Shown: positions 29,301 through 36,659 of the stretch, in pieces
Layout: each line of letters opens with the position of its first letter
Numbering within the stretch: position 1 is the first letter of the stretch
Source of the DNA: Sorangium cellulosum So0157-2
Lineage (GTDB): Bacteria; Myxococcota_A; Polyangia; Polyangiales; Polyangiaceae
Direction of reading: 5' to 3'
Assembly: GCF_000418325.1 (NCBI RefSeq)
Contig: NC_021658.1
Span: 13,248,501 to 13,312,500, forward strand
DNA: 64,000 nucleotides
Translations under genes and position numbers: made by a program
The notes under the pieces: model-generated
The model's input: the letters and a program-made list of their open reading frames with translations, nothing else
Told to the model about the DNA's origin: nothing
Databases searched by the model: none

Positions 29301-31295
29301 CTGCTTCTTTTTCTTCCACGCGCTCAGCTTGCGCAGCGCCCGCGCCGGCCTCTCCAGCGACGCTTGCCAGCCGAGGAAATCCCGCTCCTGCTCGACCGGA
29401 CCCCGCAGCGGGGCCCAGCCGGTCAGCACCGCGTCGTGCACCAGCTCCAGATGGACGTCCTCGGCCGCGGGCTGCGCCGCGCCCGCGCCCGCCGGTGCCC
29501 GGGCGGACAGCACGCGCCCGTCGACGAGCGCGCGGACGATCCGCTGCACCTCGTCACGGGACGCCCGGGGCTGCAGCGCCGCCTCGATCTCCTGCTGGCG
29601 CCGCGACCTTCCTTTCGGGACCTCGGCGTCGAGGCCGGTACCGAAGACCACGAACCCCACCAGGATCCGCGCGACGAGCTCCTCCGCCCGCCTCCGCGCC
29701 TCCGCGGGCCCCGCGGGGACGGCCGCCTCGCCGGCGACGCGCGCCACCGCGCGGTCGACGATCCGCCCGAGCGCGCCCTGGAAGGCGCTCTGCGGGTCCG
29801 CGGCGAGCGGCGCGTCGGCCTCCCGGGCGTCCCACTGGTCCGCCAGGAACACCTCGAGGGCCGGCAGCGCCGTGCACTTCACGCGGTCCCCGCTCTCGGC
29901 CGCGTAACCTCGCACCACCGCCTGCTCGATCTGCGTCACGAACGCCTGGTCGTCCCACGCCCGGCCGGCCGCCTGCGCCGGCTCCAGGATGATCCGCCGC
30001 AGCGTCGCGCGCGAGATCACGTGTGGCATCGCCATCGAGGCCTCGGCGACCCGGAGCTTGAGCTCCGGCGCGCGCTCGCCGAAGAGCCCCAGGAAATTCT
30101 CCCGGAGGGCGATCACCACGCGCGCCTCCCCCGCCCCCGGTCCCACGATCGCGTCGCTCGGCAGGAGCGCCAGCAGCGCGCGCGCGATGTGCCTGCACGA
30201 CGCCTCGTCGACCAGCAGGACCTCCTCGAACTGATCGAGGATCACCACGAGCCCGCGCGCGCCGCCCGCGCCGCCCGCGCCGGCCCCCTGGCCCGGCGCG
30301 GCCGCCGGGACGCTCGCCCAGCCGCGCAGCGTGTCGCGCAGCGCGCGCGCTCCGTCCGCCGGCGCCGCCTCGTGCTGCGCGCACGCCCTCGCGGCCTCCA
30401 GCACCAGCTCGCGGTTCAGCCGCACGTGCACGACGTCCGCGCCCCACGGGCCCGCTCGCAGCCGCAGGCCAGGGAGCACGCCGGCGTGCAGCAGCGAGGA
30501 CTTGCCCACCCCCGAAGGGCCGACCACGGCGACGAGGCGATCGCCGCGGTCCAGCCGCGCGAGGAGCTGGTCCTTGAGCCCGCTCGGATCGATCCAGTAG
30601 CCCGCGTCGGCCTCGGTGAAGGGATCCAGCCCCCGGTAGGGGCGATCGCGCCGCAGCGCGAGGGACGGCAGGACGCCGCGCACCACGCTGGCCGGGACGC
30701 CGAACGCGGTCGAGATGCCGCGCAGGTGGGGATCGACCCTGGTGATGTCCGTGAGCATCGCGACGACGCGCCGCGTGTGCAGATCGAACACCGGCGCCCC
30801 GCTGAACCCCGCGGTGACCGTGTCGCAGTCCCGGAACTGGATCCGCGCGGCCTGGCCGAGCCCGACCGGTCCCACGGCGCGCCCGTAGCCCCACAGGCCC
30901 CTCTCCCCCACCGCGTCCTGGGCTCCCGCCGGGAACCCGTAGGTCTTGAAGTCGTGCCCCTCGCAACGGTCGTCCGACGCGACGAGCATCGGGGTGAGGC
31001 CGTGATCCTTCGGCAGCGCGAGCACCACGAGGTCCGGCGCGTCGAGCACGAGGTCCCAGTCCACCGCGGCCGGGAACGTGGGCTGTCCCTCGACGAGCGC
31101 GACGAGGGTAAGGGTCAGCGGCTGCCCTCGAGCCTGCGTCGGCGTTGCGGCCATCACCACGTGCGCGCAGGTGAGCGCTACGGGCTTCACGGCCCCCGCC
31201 GCATCGACCAGCTCGATCACGAACGCCGTACCGAGGACCTGGCCGCTCCTCTCCACACGCAGAACCGATCGGCGTAGATCGACCTGAGGGCTCAT
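26337..31295 (-). CDS. trypsin-STAND NTPase-beta-propeller multidomain protein
   Basis: A 1652-residue protein. Residues 1-215 are a trypsin-like domain with His45 (VALTCAHVVMA), Asp88 (DAPDLVVLAL) and Ser165 (TAGFSGAPVFDL). Residues about 218-640 are a STAND/nSTAND1-type NTPase that opens with RPYRGLDPFTEADAGYW, with a Walker A at 259-267 (GPSGVGKSS), a Walker B at 350-358 (VVILDQFEE) and a helical winged region. A single transmembrane-like helix (GVLWTASFSAAVAILVLAGL) lies near residues 716-736, followed by a coiled coil (RELEKQQESAARLKKEL). Residues about 790-1652 are repeated beta segments (WD/propeller-like) with many VxxWDxxxG-like motifs such as ERYGVWDMRTG and GVVVLWDPKQG. STAND proteins act as switches that oligomerise on ligand or target binding; here the sensor would be the propeller and the output the protease (inference). 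Confidence 0.9.
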   Translation of the reverse strand: MSPQVDLRRSVLRVERSGQVLGTAFVIELVDAAGAVKPVALTCAHVVMAATPTQARGQPLTLTLVALVEGQPTFPAAVDWDLVLDAPDLVVLALPKDHGLTPMLVASDDRCEGHDFKTYGFPAGAQDAVGERGLWGYGRAVGPVGLGQAARIQFRDCDTVTAGFSGAPVFDLHTRRVVAMLTDITRVDPHLRGISTAFGVPASVVRGVLPSLALRRDRPYRGLDPFTEADAGYWIDPSGLKDQLLARLDRGDRLVAVVGPSGVGKSSLLHAGVLPGLRLRAGPWGADVVHVRLNRELVLEAARACAQHEAAPADGARALRDTLRGWASVPAAAPGQGAGAGGAGGARGLVVILDQFEEVLLVDEASCRHIARALLALLPSDAIVGPGAGEARVVIALRENFLGLFGERAPELKLRVAEASMAMPHVISRATLRRIILEPAQAAGRAWDDQAFVTQIEQAVVRGYAAESGDRVKCTALPALEVFLADQWDAREADAPLAADPQSAFQGALGRIVDRAVARVAGEAAVPAGPAEARRRAEELVARILVGFVVFGTGLDAEVPKGRSRRQQEIEAALQPRASRDEVQRIVRALVDGRVLSARAPAGAGAAQPAAEDVHLELVHDAVLTGWAPLRGPVEQERDFLGWQASLERPARALRKLSAWKKKKQARGWRPWRAPESLLLGGRELEVAREWRGRRGGEIEPDVRSLIDVSVRRDRLRSGVLWTASFSAAVAILVLAGLQWKDQEASAARELEKQQESAARLKKELHQQRRALVDVSRVGVRVLGGEPGALLSAIQASNEVEHETDAEVRQSVTTALLRSLLAFQLRAPVDLGGERAVSVALTGDRTSAVFRTLDAARGEERYGVWDMRTGARVRDLAQRPACAFLEDPESKQLRWVCGTSDLMDMYAAMLPLLPDAALLMPDTRELWLANAPERGIRRINIDHDSLLDVDPFADWVVMDLDRSERGSTVGMAALEGVVVLWDPKQGKSTTLPHEGPVQHVAVADAGAGAVSLGWSASCFYDAARKCRKLPWIGPFGSVAITHDGAIAAISSFTLGDFGTAPRRQLSLVWERESYHASRAILDLDVRTSSIRVEGSRKLPTVTLTGLDWVNRGRLSTNDPIDLPARAEELQAIHADRMDFHEEGIANLDLGDDGTWGFRLQVSPRAYEKGLLREVAQCDDLTVLRYAGRWLRLNASPATQMPGQKQLRVLAFDANRQLALVAEGKESLRLARVGPKGLDLSSEEAPCAAAKYWNMDQGLPEIAVMGCGDKKGVISVHPGSPIPVAWRPWIVRATALPGPDAVQPIQVISDGVHAAVRWEDKRLGLVDLTSGALLPELNGERASWILAYRAGVLVTHDGTVADQVNVYWNGKRTSSLDGLSGDVSVLRTVAGPLLWPRGQPRIVDMNGQPVPLPLKGAASGVRGTSSSSAGNVAGETSVDHVSASPDGRWVVVVPRDSAPIVARVEASPLRLVESGRLEVPGTRSPDTHRANVHYLPATDTNELQLLVSSAGVAMLWIQRGDRWEPRPLDPPRAGFDVASVVLSPSGGLAAIDRSEVEQQGDIQAKPEHIVELRDTRSWSLIGVIPATDSFPERQAPWFLDDDHLLFPNPARVYSLRPEDLRREACDLLRGRSEFREVSAICDAPPAAGAPARP

Positions 31296-31404
31296 GAGCT
31301 CGCCACGCGCCGGCGCCCTGGCAGACCCGCCGGACTAGGTTGAAAGACGTATCGAACGGCCCACGCGCCGGAATGACGTCGACCTGACGCGCAGCTCAAA
31401 ACAC

Positions 31405-31442
31405 CGAAAGCCCGACACCCCCCCTGGGTCGTCGGGCTTTCG
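31405..31442 (-). terminator. hairpin terminator after tRNA-Lys
   Basis: A perfect 12-bp inverted repeat (CGAAAGCCCGAC at 31405-31416 pairing with GTCGGGCTTTCG at 31431-31442) with a 14-base loop. On the minus strand it is followed within three bases by TTTT (31398-31401 region on the complement), which suits rho-independent termination. It lies about 98 bases downstream of tRNA-Lys. Confidence 0.75.
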
Positions 31443-31539
31443 AGCATCTGTCCCGTGCCGCTTCTTCGGTTGTCCCAGCCGTCGTCCCGGCTGTCCCAGC
31501 CAGCCTCTCGGGCTGACTGGATTCGTCAATCGTCTCGGG

Positions 31540-31612
31540 TGGGCCATGAAGGACTTGAACCTTCAGCCAATGGATTAAGAGTCCACTGCTCTACCAATTG
31601 AGCTAATGGCCC
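31540..31612 (-). tRNA. tRNA-Lys (anticodon CTT)
   Basis: The complement folds into a complete cloverleaf: acceptor GGGCCAT/ATGGCCC, D arm GCTC/GAGC, anticodon stem GTGGA/TCCAT around loop CTCTTAA (anticodon CTT, Lys), T arm GAAGG/CCTTC with TTCAAGT, and discriminator A at 31540. It is 73 bases with no encoded CCA. It follows tRNA-Arg by 80 bases on the same strand and shares its promoter. Confidence 0.97.
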
Positions 31613-31692
31613 GAGTAGTTTGTCAAACCGACGGAATTCTGGAACAGTCCCCGGGACTTCTCTGGATCGCTCGCGTCGTCCGTTGAGCCCGG

Positions 31693-31766
<74 letters not shown>

Positions 31767-31799
31767 TCCTGCGCGCCCCTCGGCGGGGCTCGCGGAACG

Positions 31800-31829
31800 C
31801 TTCTAACCGCACCGGAGCCGTTATGTCAA
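31800..31829 (-). promoter_or_regulatory. promoter of the tRNA-Arg/tRNA-Lys operon
   Basis: On the minus strand a perfect -35 hexamer TTGACA (31829 to 31824) is followed after 18 bases by TAGAAG (31805 to 31800), a fair -10. The transcript would start near 31793, about 27 bases ahead of the tRNA-Arg 5' end. This is the only well-formed sigma-70-type promoter I am confident of in the window. Confidence 0.7.
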
Positions 31830-31976
31830 GGCGATGAAGCATCGCGATGCGCAATTCTCAGGCCGCCATCCCCGCTGAGCCCGGACGGACGCCTCCCTGA
31901 GCTCGCCCGCGCCACGCCGGCGGCGGCGAAAGAAGTTCTCGGCCTGCCGCGCCGCGGGGTAGGGTCCGCCCCCGTC

Positions 31977-33116
31977 ATGCCCTTGCTTCGCCCGTTCACC
32001 CGCCGTTGCTTCGCGTCCCGGGGCCCTGTCGCCGCCCTCCTGCTCGCGCTCTCGGTCGCGGCGCCGGCCCTCGGCGCACCGGCGGGCGCGCAGCCGGCCT
32101 CGGCGGAGCAGCCGCCGGACCAGCGCCCGCAGGGCAAGCGCCCCGCCGCGCGCCGCAGCTCGACCGGCGACGAGGGTGGATCGCGCGCCGCGCGCGGCGC
32201 CGGGGCGAAGGGGAAGGCCGCGGACCGCGCGAGCAAGAAGCGCGCGGCGCGGCGGGACGAGACCTCCCGCACGGCGCGCGGCGGCACCGCCGCCGAGGCC
32301 GACGAGCGCAAGCCGCTGTCGAAGGGGGCGCCCAACCGCGGGCGGCTGAACGGCGCCGTGCGGCTCCGGTCGTCGCGGCACCTGAAGACGCGCGAGGGCG
32401 CAAGGACCTGGGGGCTGCCCGTGCTCGTGAAGGCCCTGCGGCGCGCCGCCTTCCAGGTGGCCAAGAAGCACGGCGACTCCGCGCTGCTCGTCGGAGATCT
32501 CTCGGCCAGGACGGGCGGCCGCCTCGACGGGCACAACTCCCACCAGACGGGGCGCGACGCCGACGTCGGGTTCTACGTCGTGAACTCGAAGGGCAAGACG
32601 CTGCGCATGGACCGGTTCGTGGCGTTCGACGACAAGGGCGACGCCATCGGCCTCCCCGGGGCGCGGTTCGACGACAAGCGCAACTGGGCGCTCGTCGAGG
32701 CGCTGCTCCAGGACCGCCGGGCAGGCGTCAAATACCTGTTCGTGACCGACGCGCTGCGGGCGCGGCTGCTCGCGTACGCCGCGAAGACGCGCGTCCCGGC
32801 GGAGCTCCGGAGCCGCGCCGCCGCCGCGATGATGAGCCCCAGGGACGCCGACCTGCACAACGACCACTTCCACATCCGCGTGGCGTGCCCCCCGTCGATG
32901 CGCGCCGCCTGCGTCGAGGAGTCGCTCGCCCGCCCGGCGTGCGACGCCGACGCGGCGAAGAAGCCCCTCGAGGCAGCCGCGCCCGCGGCCCCGGCCGACG
33001 GCGCGGCGCACGCCGCAGCCGCGCCCGCGGCGGACGACGCGGCGCATGTCACCGCCGCGCGAGCGGCCGCGGCCGACGGCGCGGCGCACGCCGCAACCGC
33101 GCCCGCCCCCCGCTGA
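31977..33116 (+). CDS. MepA-family penicillin-insensitive murein endopeptidase
   Basis: A 379-residue exported enzyme. Residues 1-36 are a signal peptide (AALLLALSVAAPALGAPAGA) with positive residues ahead. A basic Lys/Arg/Ala-rich linker follows to about residue 115. The catalytic region from about 135 carries the MepA zinc-site motifs GHNSHQTGRDADVGFYVV and HNDHFHIRVACP, a metallopeptidase arrangement known to cleave D-Ala-mesoDAP cross-links. The C-terminal 50 residues are repeated Ala-rich low complexity (PADGAAHAAAAPAADDAAH). Length exceeds the usual 270-residue MepA because of the linkers. ATG 31977 has a weak ribosome binding site. Acts in the periplasm on peptidoglycan (family knowledge). 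Confidence 0.87.
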   Translation: MPLLRPFTRRCFASRGPVAALLLALSVAAPALGAPAGAQPASAEQPPDQRPQGKRPAARRSSTGDEGGSRAARGAGAKGKAADRASKKRAARRDETSRTARGGTAAEADERKPLSKGAPNRGRLNGAVRLRSSRHLKTREGARTWGLPVLVKALRRAAFQVAKKHGDSALLVGDLSARTGGRLDGHNSHQTGRDADVGFYVVNSKGKTLRMDRFVAFDDKGDAIGLPGARFDDKRNWALVEALLQDRRAGVKYLFVTDALRARLLAYAAKTRVPAELRSRAAAAMMSPRDADLHNDHFHIRVACPPSMRAACVEESLARPACDADAAKKPLEAAAPAAPADGAAHAAAAPAADDAAHVTAARAAAADGAAHAATAPAPR

Positions 33117-33129
33117 CGCCCGGCCGCGC

Positions 33130-33939
33130 TCAGGCCGCCGGCGCGGCCCCGGGCGGCGCCGCGCCGTCCGAGAGCTCCACCACCACCGGCGCGTGATCCG
33201 AGGGGCGCTGGAGCTCCCGCGGGCGCGTGTCGATCGACACATCCGCGCAGCGCGCGGCGAGCGGGCGCGTCACCAGCGCGAGGTCGATGCGGAGGCCCTT
33301 GTTGCGCCGGAACGCGCCCATCCGGTAATCCCACCAGCTGTACGCCGCCTTGGCGGGGTGACAGGCGCGGAACGCGTCGACGAGGCCCCACTCCATCAGG
33401 CGGCCCAGCGCCGCCCGCTCGTCGGGGTGGAAGAGCACCTGCCCTTCCCACTTCTTCGGCTCGGCGACGTCGATGGGCTCGGGCGCCACGTTGAAGTCGC
33501 CGCAGATCAGGAGCTGCTGATCGGGCCGGTAGCTCGCCTCGAGCTCGCGCCGGAGCCGCTCCAGCCACGCGAGCTTGTACGCGAAGGCCGGCGTCCCCAC
33601 CGCCTGCCCGTTCGGCACGTAGACGTTGATGATCCGGATCCCCTCGACCGTGGCCGACAGCATCCGCCGGGCGACGTCTTCCTCGTCGCCGTCGAGGCCC
33701 TTCTTCACGTCGTCCACCGACAGCCCGAAGCGCGCGGCGATCGCGACGCCGTTGTAGGACTTCTGGCCGAAGACGATCGAGCGGTAGCCCACCTCGGAGA
33801 GCGCCGCCTCGGGGAAGCTGCCGTCCTCGACCTTCGTCTCCTGCATGCAAACGACGTCGGGCGCGGCGCGGACCAGCCAGCTCGTGAGCTGCTCGAGCCG
33901 CGTGCGGATGGAGTTCACGTTCCAGGACGCGATGCGCAT
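33130..33939 (-). CDS. xth: exodeoxyribonuclease III
   Basis: A 269-residue AP endonuclease/3'-exonuclease. I start at ATG 33939 (MRIASWNVNSIRTRL), which has GAGG seven bases upstream and matches the family start; an upstream ATG adds only four residues. Visible active-site segments include ASWNVNSIR, VVCMQETKVEDGSFP (Mg-binding Glu), GDFNVAPEPIDVAEP, and the terminal PSDHAPVVVEL with catalytic Asp-His. The DNA-repair role is standard. It converges with the MepA-like gene (13 bases between stops) and shares orientation with the downstream-lying hydrolase. Confidence 0.93.
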   Translation of the reverse strand: MRIASWNVNSIRTRLEQLTSWLVRAAPDVVCMQETKVEDGSFPEAALSEVGYRSIVFGQKSYNGVAIAARFGLSVDDVKKGLDGDEEDVARRMLSATVEGIRIINVYVPNGQAVGTPAFAYKLAWLERLRRELEASYRPDQQLLICGDFNVAPEPIDVAEPKKWEGQVLFHPDERAALGRLMEWGLVDAFRACHPAKAAYSWWDYRMGAFRRNKGLRIDLALVTRPLAARCADVSIDTRPRELQRPSDHAPVVVELSDGAAPPGAAPAA

Positions 33940-34033
33940 AGGTCGCCTCACCGATAGTGGATGGAGAGCAGGACGGAAAGCCTGGATCCCGGCGCGGCCG
34001 CGCCGCGCACGGGGCTCAGGCGATCGAGGACGA

Positions 34034-34909
34034 TCACAGGGCCGCCCGGATCACGTCGAAGAGGCCGTCCGGATCGTCGACGTGGAGCCAGTGGCCGGCG
34101 CGCGGGAGGACGTGGACCGAGAGCCAGGGAGCGCGCGCCGCGAGCGCCTCGAAGCGGGCGCGCGACTCCGGCGAGACCGACGCCGACCTGCCGCCGAGGA
34201 CGACGTGGAGGCGCCGCGCCTCGACCCCGGCCGGCGCCGGCGGCTCCTCGAGGACATGCCACAGATCGCGCGCGAAATAGTCGGTGAGCAGGTCGTTCAG
34301 GACGTCGAGGTCGAGCCGGATGCGAAAGCCGTCGCCCTCGCGGCGGACGTTCATCGCCAGCCACTCGCCGATGCCGCGGCTGAAGCCGGCGGCCTGCACC
34401 GCCTCGAGGAACGCCTCGCGCGACGCGATCGGCTGCGGGATCGCGCGGAGCAGCTCGAGCACGCCGGGGCTCTCCGAGCCGCTCTCGCCGGCGGGCCTGG
34501 CGCTCGGATCGACGTCGAGCATGAAGCCGCGCTCGATCCCGGCGGGCCCGGCGGGCCGGCGATCGAGGTAGGCGAGGGCCACCTTGCCGCCGAACGAGTG
34601 GCCCATGACCCCGCGGATATCGAGGCCGAGGCGATCGCCGAGCCGGAGCAGGTCGTCGGCGGCCGCCGCGATGGTGTGGGGCGCCGGCGGGCTCTGCGAC
34701 AGGCCGTGCGCCCGCAGGTCGACAAGGATGAAGCCCCACGGCCGGTCCGCGCCGCCGGTGGCCTGCGCCTCGGCGAGGCGCCGGACGAAGGTGCGCCAGT
34801 TGGCGCCGGAGCCGAAGATGCCGTGCAGCACGAGCATCCAGCGGGTAGGCGCCGCGGAGGGCGCGGTGACGAGGGCGTGGTGGGGCACGAAGGCGTCGGG
34901 TGCGTTCAT
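34034..34909 (-). CDS. alpha/beta hydrolase
   Basis: A 291-residue hydrolase with GGAG five bases before ATG 34909. The fold markers are present: LVLHGIFGSGANWRTFV (oxyanion loop HGIFGSG), FILVDLRAHGLS, the nucleophile elbow GVMGHSFGGKVALAYLDR with Ser in GHSFGG, LDVDPSARP, and the terminal RAGHWLHVDDPDGLFDVI with catalytic His. It resembles YbfF/ABHD11-type esterases in length and order. Substrate unknown. It lies 94 bases upstream of xth in the same direction. Confidence 0.88.
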   Translation of the reverse strand: MNAPDAFVPHHALVTAPSAAPTRWMLVLHGIFGSGANWRTFVRRLAEAQATGGADRPWGFILVDLRAHGLSQSPPAPHTIAAAADDLLRLGDRLGLDIRGVMGHSFGGKVALAYLDRRPAGPAGIERGFMLDVDPSARPAGESGSESPGVLELLRAIPQPIASREAFLEAVQAAGFSRGIGEWLAMNVRREGDGFRIRLDLDVLNDLLTDYFARDLWHVLEEPPAPAGVEARRLHVVLGGRSASVSPESRARFEALAARAPWLSVHVLPRAGHWLHVDDPDGLFDVIRAAL

Positions 34910-34962
34910 GGCTCTCCGGGCGACGCGAGCGCGCCGCCTGCGCCTAGCGCTAGCATGGACCC

Positions 34963-35601
34963 ATGGCCAAGAAGCCCCCCATCGCGCCGTCGAGCGCGGA
35001 CGCCGCGGAGCACGACGCCGCGGCGCCGCCGAGGCCCGCGCGCTTTCACGGCGCGACGCTCGCCGGGGCCGACTTCGACGACGCCGACCTGCGCGGCGCG
35101 CGCTTCCACAACGTCGCGCTCGCCGAGGCCGAGCTCGACGATGTGGACCTGCGCGGCGCGCGCTTCCACAACGTCGCGCTCACGGAGGTCGACCTCGACG
35201 ACATCGACCTGCGCGGCGCCCGCCTCCACAACGTCGCGTTCGTCGAGGCCGAGCTCGACGATGTGGACCTGCGCGGCGCCCGCCTCCACAACGTCGCGCT
35301 CGCCGCCGCCTCGCTCGACGACGTGTCGCTGGCAGGCGCGCGGATCGACGACGCCGACGCGGCGGGGACGCGCTGGTCCGACGTGAGCCTGCGCGGCGCT
35401 CGCGTCGAGGCGTCGGACCTCCGCGAGGTCGAGATCACCGGCTGCAAGATCGACGGGCTCACCATCGACGGCGTGCGGATCGACCGCCTGCTCGAGGACG
35501 CGAAGCGCCGAGCGAGCGCGAGCCCCACGCCGGAGGCGGCCACGAAGCAAGCTGCGCCGGGGAAGAAGAGGAAGGCGAAGCGCCCCGCTCCCGCGAGGTG
35601 A
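34963..35601 (+). CDS. pentapeptide-repeat-like protein with 20-residue units
   Basis: A 212-residue protein. After a short N-terminal stretch (MAKKPPIAPSSADAAE) residues about 25-145 consist of a 20-residue repeat of the form DLRGARFHNVALAEAELDDV, with A(D/N)Lxx-like pentapeptide spacing. This predicts a right-handed quadrilateral beta-helix. The C-terminal 40 residues are Lys/Arg/Ala-rich and disordered (KKRKAKRPAPAR). Four near-identical DNA units occupy 35077-35316. No enzymatic function is predicted; pentapeptide-repeat proteins often bind other proteins or mimic DNA. It diverges from the hydrolase gene; 53 bases separate their starts. Confidence 0.75.
   Translation: MAKKPPIAPSSADAAEHDAAAPPRPARFHGATLAGADFDDADLRGARFHNVALAEAELDDVDLRGARFHNVALTEVDLDDIDLRGARLHNVAFVEAELDDVDLRGARLHNVALAAASLDDVSLAGARIDDADAAGTRWSDVSLRGARVEASDLREVEITGCKIDGLTIDGVRIDRLLEDAKRRASASPTPEAATKQAAPGKKRKAKRPAPAR
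35077..35316. repeat. 60-bp tandem repeat, about four copies
   Basis: Consecutive 60-base blocks are nearly identical (GACCTGCGCGGCGC followed by CGCxTCCACAACGTCGC). They encode the 20-residue repeats of the overlapping gene. Copy-number changes would keep the frame. Confidence 0.9.
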
Positions 35602-35634
35602 GCGGGCGGGGCGCCTCGCGCGATCGCGGGTGGC

Positions 35635-36297
35635 TTACGCCTCGATCAGCCCGGTGCGGACCGCGATGCGGGTCAGCTCGACCGCGCTCTTACATCCGAG
35701 CTTCGCGTAGATGCGCACGCGGTGGGTCTCCACCGTCTTCGGGCTGATCGTGAGCCGCGCGGCCGTCTCGCGCGTCGACACGCCGGCCGCGAGCAGCCGC
35801 AGCACCTGGCGCTCGCGCGGGGTCAGCGCGTCGAGGCCGCCGGAGCCCTCGCTCGCCGGCTTGCGCATCGCGCGCACGACGGCGCCCGCGATGCTCGAGG
35901 ACAGCGGCGCGCCGCCGGTCGCGATCCGGCGGATGCCCTCGATGACCTCCTCGAGCTTCGAGGTCTTCACGAGGTATCCCTGCGCCCCCGCGCGGAGCGC
36001 CTCGGCGACGCGGAACTCGTCGTCGTAGCCGCTCAGCACGAGCAGCTTCGCCTGCGGCAGCTGCGCCCGCAGCGCCCCGAGGAGCTCGATGCCGTCCCGG
36101 TCGGGGATGTTGAGATCGACGAGCACCACGTCCGGCTTGCAGCTCGCCGTCTCGCGCAAGGCGTCGGCTGCTGTCCCGGCCTGGCCCACGACGACCATGT
36201 CGGGCTCGTCCGAGAGCGCTCGAGCGAAGCCTTCGCGGACGACGGGGTGATCGTCGATCAGATAGATGTGCAGCTTGCTAGCAGGGGTTTCCGCCAT
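35635..36297 (-). CDS. LuxR/NarL-type response regulator
   Basis: A 220-residue regulator from ATG 36297 (MAETPASKLHIYLIDDHPVV). An ATG at 36336 would add 13 residues, with no better ribosome binding site. The receiver domain has the acidic pair DD in LIDDHPVVREG, the phospho-acceptor Asp in VVLVDLNIPDRDG, and K in GYLVKTSK. A C-terminal LuxR-type HTH follows: LTPRERQVLRLLAAGVST, then TISPKTVETHRVRIYAKLG. The cognate kinase is not next to it. It lies opposite a second response-regulator gene (starts 362 bases apart), with a palindrome and a 7-bp repeat between. Confidence 0.92.
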   Translation of the reverse strand: MAETPASKLHIYLIDDHPVVREGFARALSDEPDMVVVGQAGTAADALRETASCKPDVVLVDLNIPDRDGIELLGALRAQLPQAKLLVLSGYDDEFRVAEALRAGAQGYLVKTSKLEEVIEGIRRIATGGAPLSSSIAGAVVRAMRKPASEGSGGLDALTPRERQVLRLLAAGVSTRETAARLTISPKTVETHRVRIYAKLGCKSAVELTRIAVRTGLIEA

Positions 36298-36659
36298 GAT
36301 GACCACAGGGGGATTGGAGTGTCCTTCGGACCACAATTCGATACCCGCGAGCAGTTCAAGTCAAGCTGCTCGGGTCGTCCTGGGAGGAACCTTACAGGGG
36401 TATCAGGTGCTCAACGATCTGCAAGCAGCGGCGCGGCGGCAAGCCCAATTGATGAGGAAAACTCCGTCCTGAGCGAGTTTCGGGGCTCAGCGGAGATCTG
36501 CGCCGTGGGAAGCGTTACGCCGCGCGCCACGCGCCACGCGCCACGCGCCACGCGCCCACGCGCCACGCCCGCGCGACCTGCCCCATGCGGCCGCGGCGGC
36601 CGTCTGGTATCCTTAGCGCGCCTCATGCGCCGAAAAGGCCAGCGATCGAGAGAAACTGG
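36298..36659. other. divergent intergenic region between two response regulators
   Basis: No gene is supported in these 362 bases. It contains an inverted repeat CGAGCAG/CTGCTCG at 36348-36354 and 36366-36372, and a 7-bp tandem repeat (36524-36566). It has to hold promoters for both neighbouring regulator genes; no consensus boxes stand out. Confidence 0.6.
36524..36566. repeat. 7-bp tandem repeat GCGCCAC, about six copies
   Basis: GCGCCAC is repeated four times perfectly from 36524 to 36551, once with an extra C (36552-36559), then once more (36560-36566). It lies upstream of the receiver-only gene. Not CRISPR-like: units are far too short and have no spacers. Confidence 0.9.

Noticed and set aside
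31335-31547. 70-residue minus-strand frame before the tRNAs
   Set aside because: It covers the terminator hairpin and part of tRNA-Lys; not a protein gene.
36524-36566. Possible CRISPR repeats
   Set aside because: Seven-base units without spacers; a simple tandem repeat.
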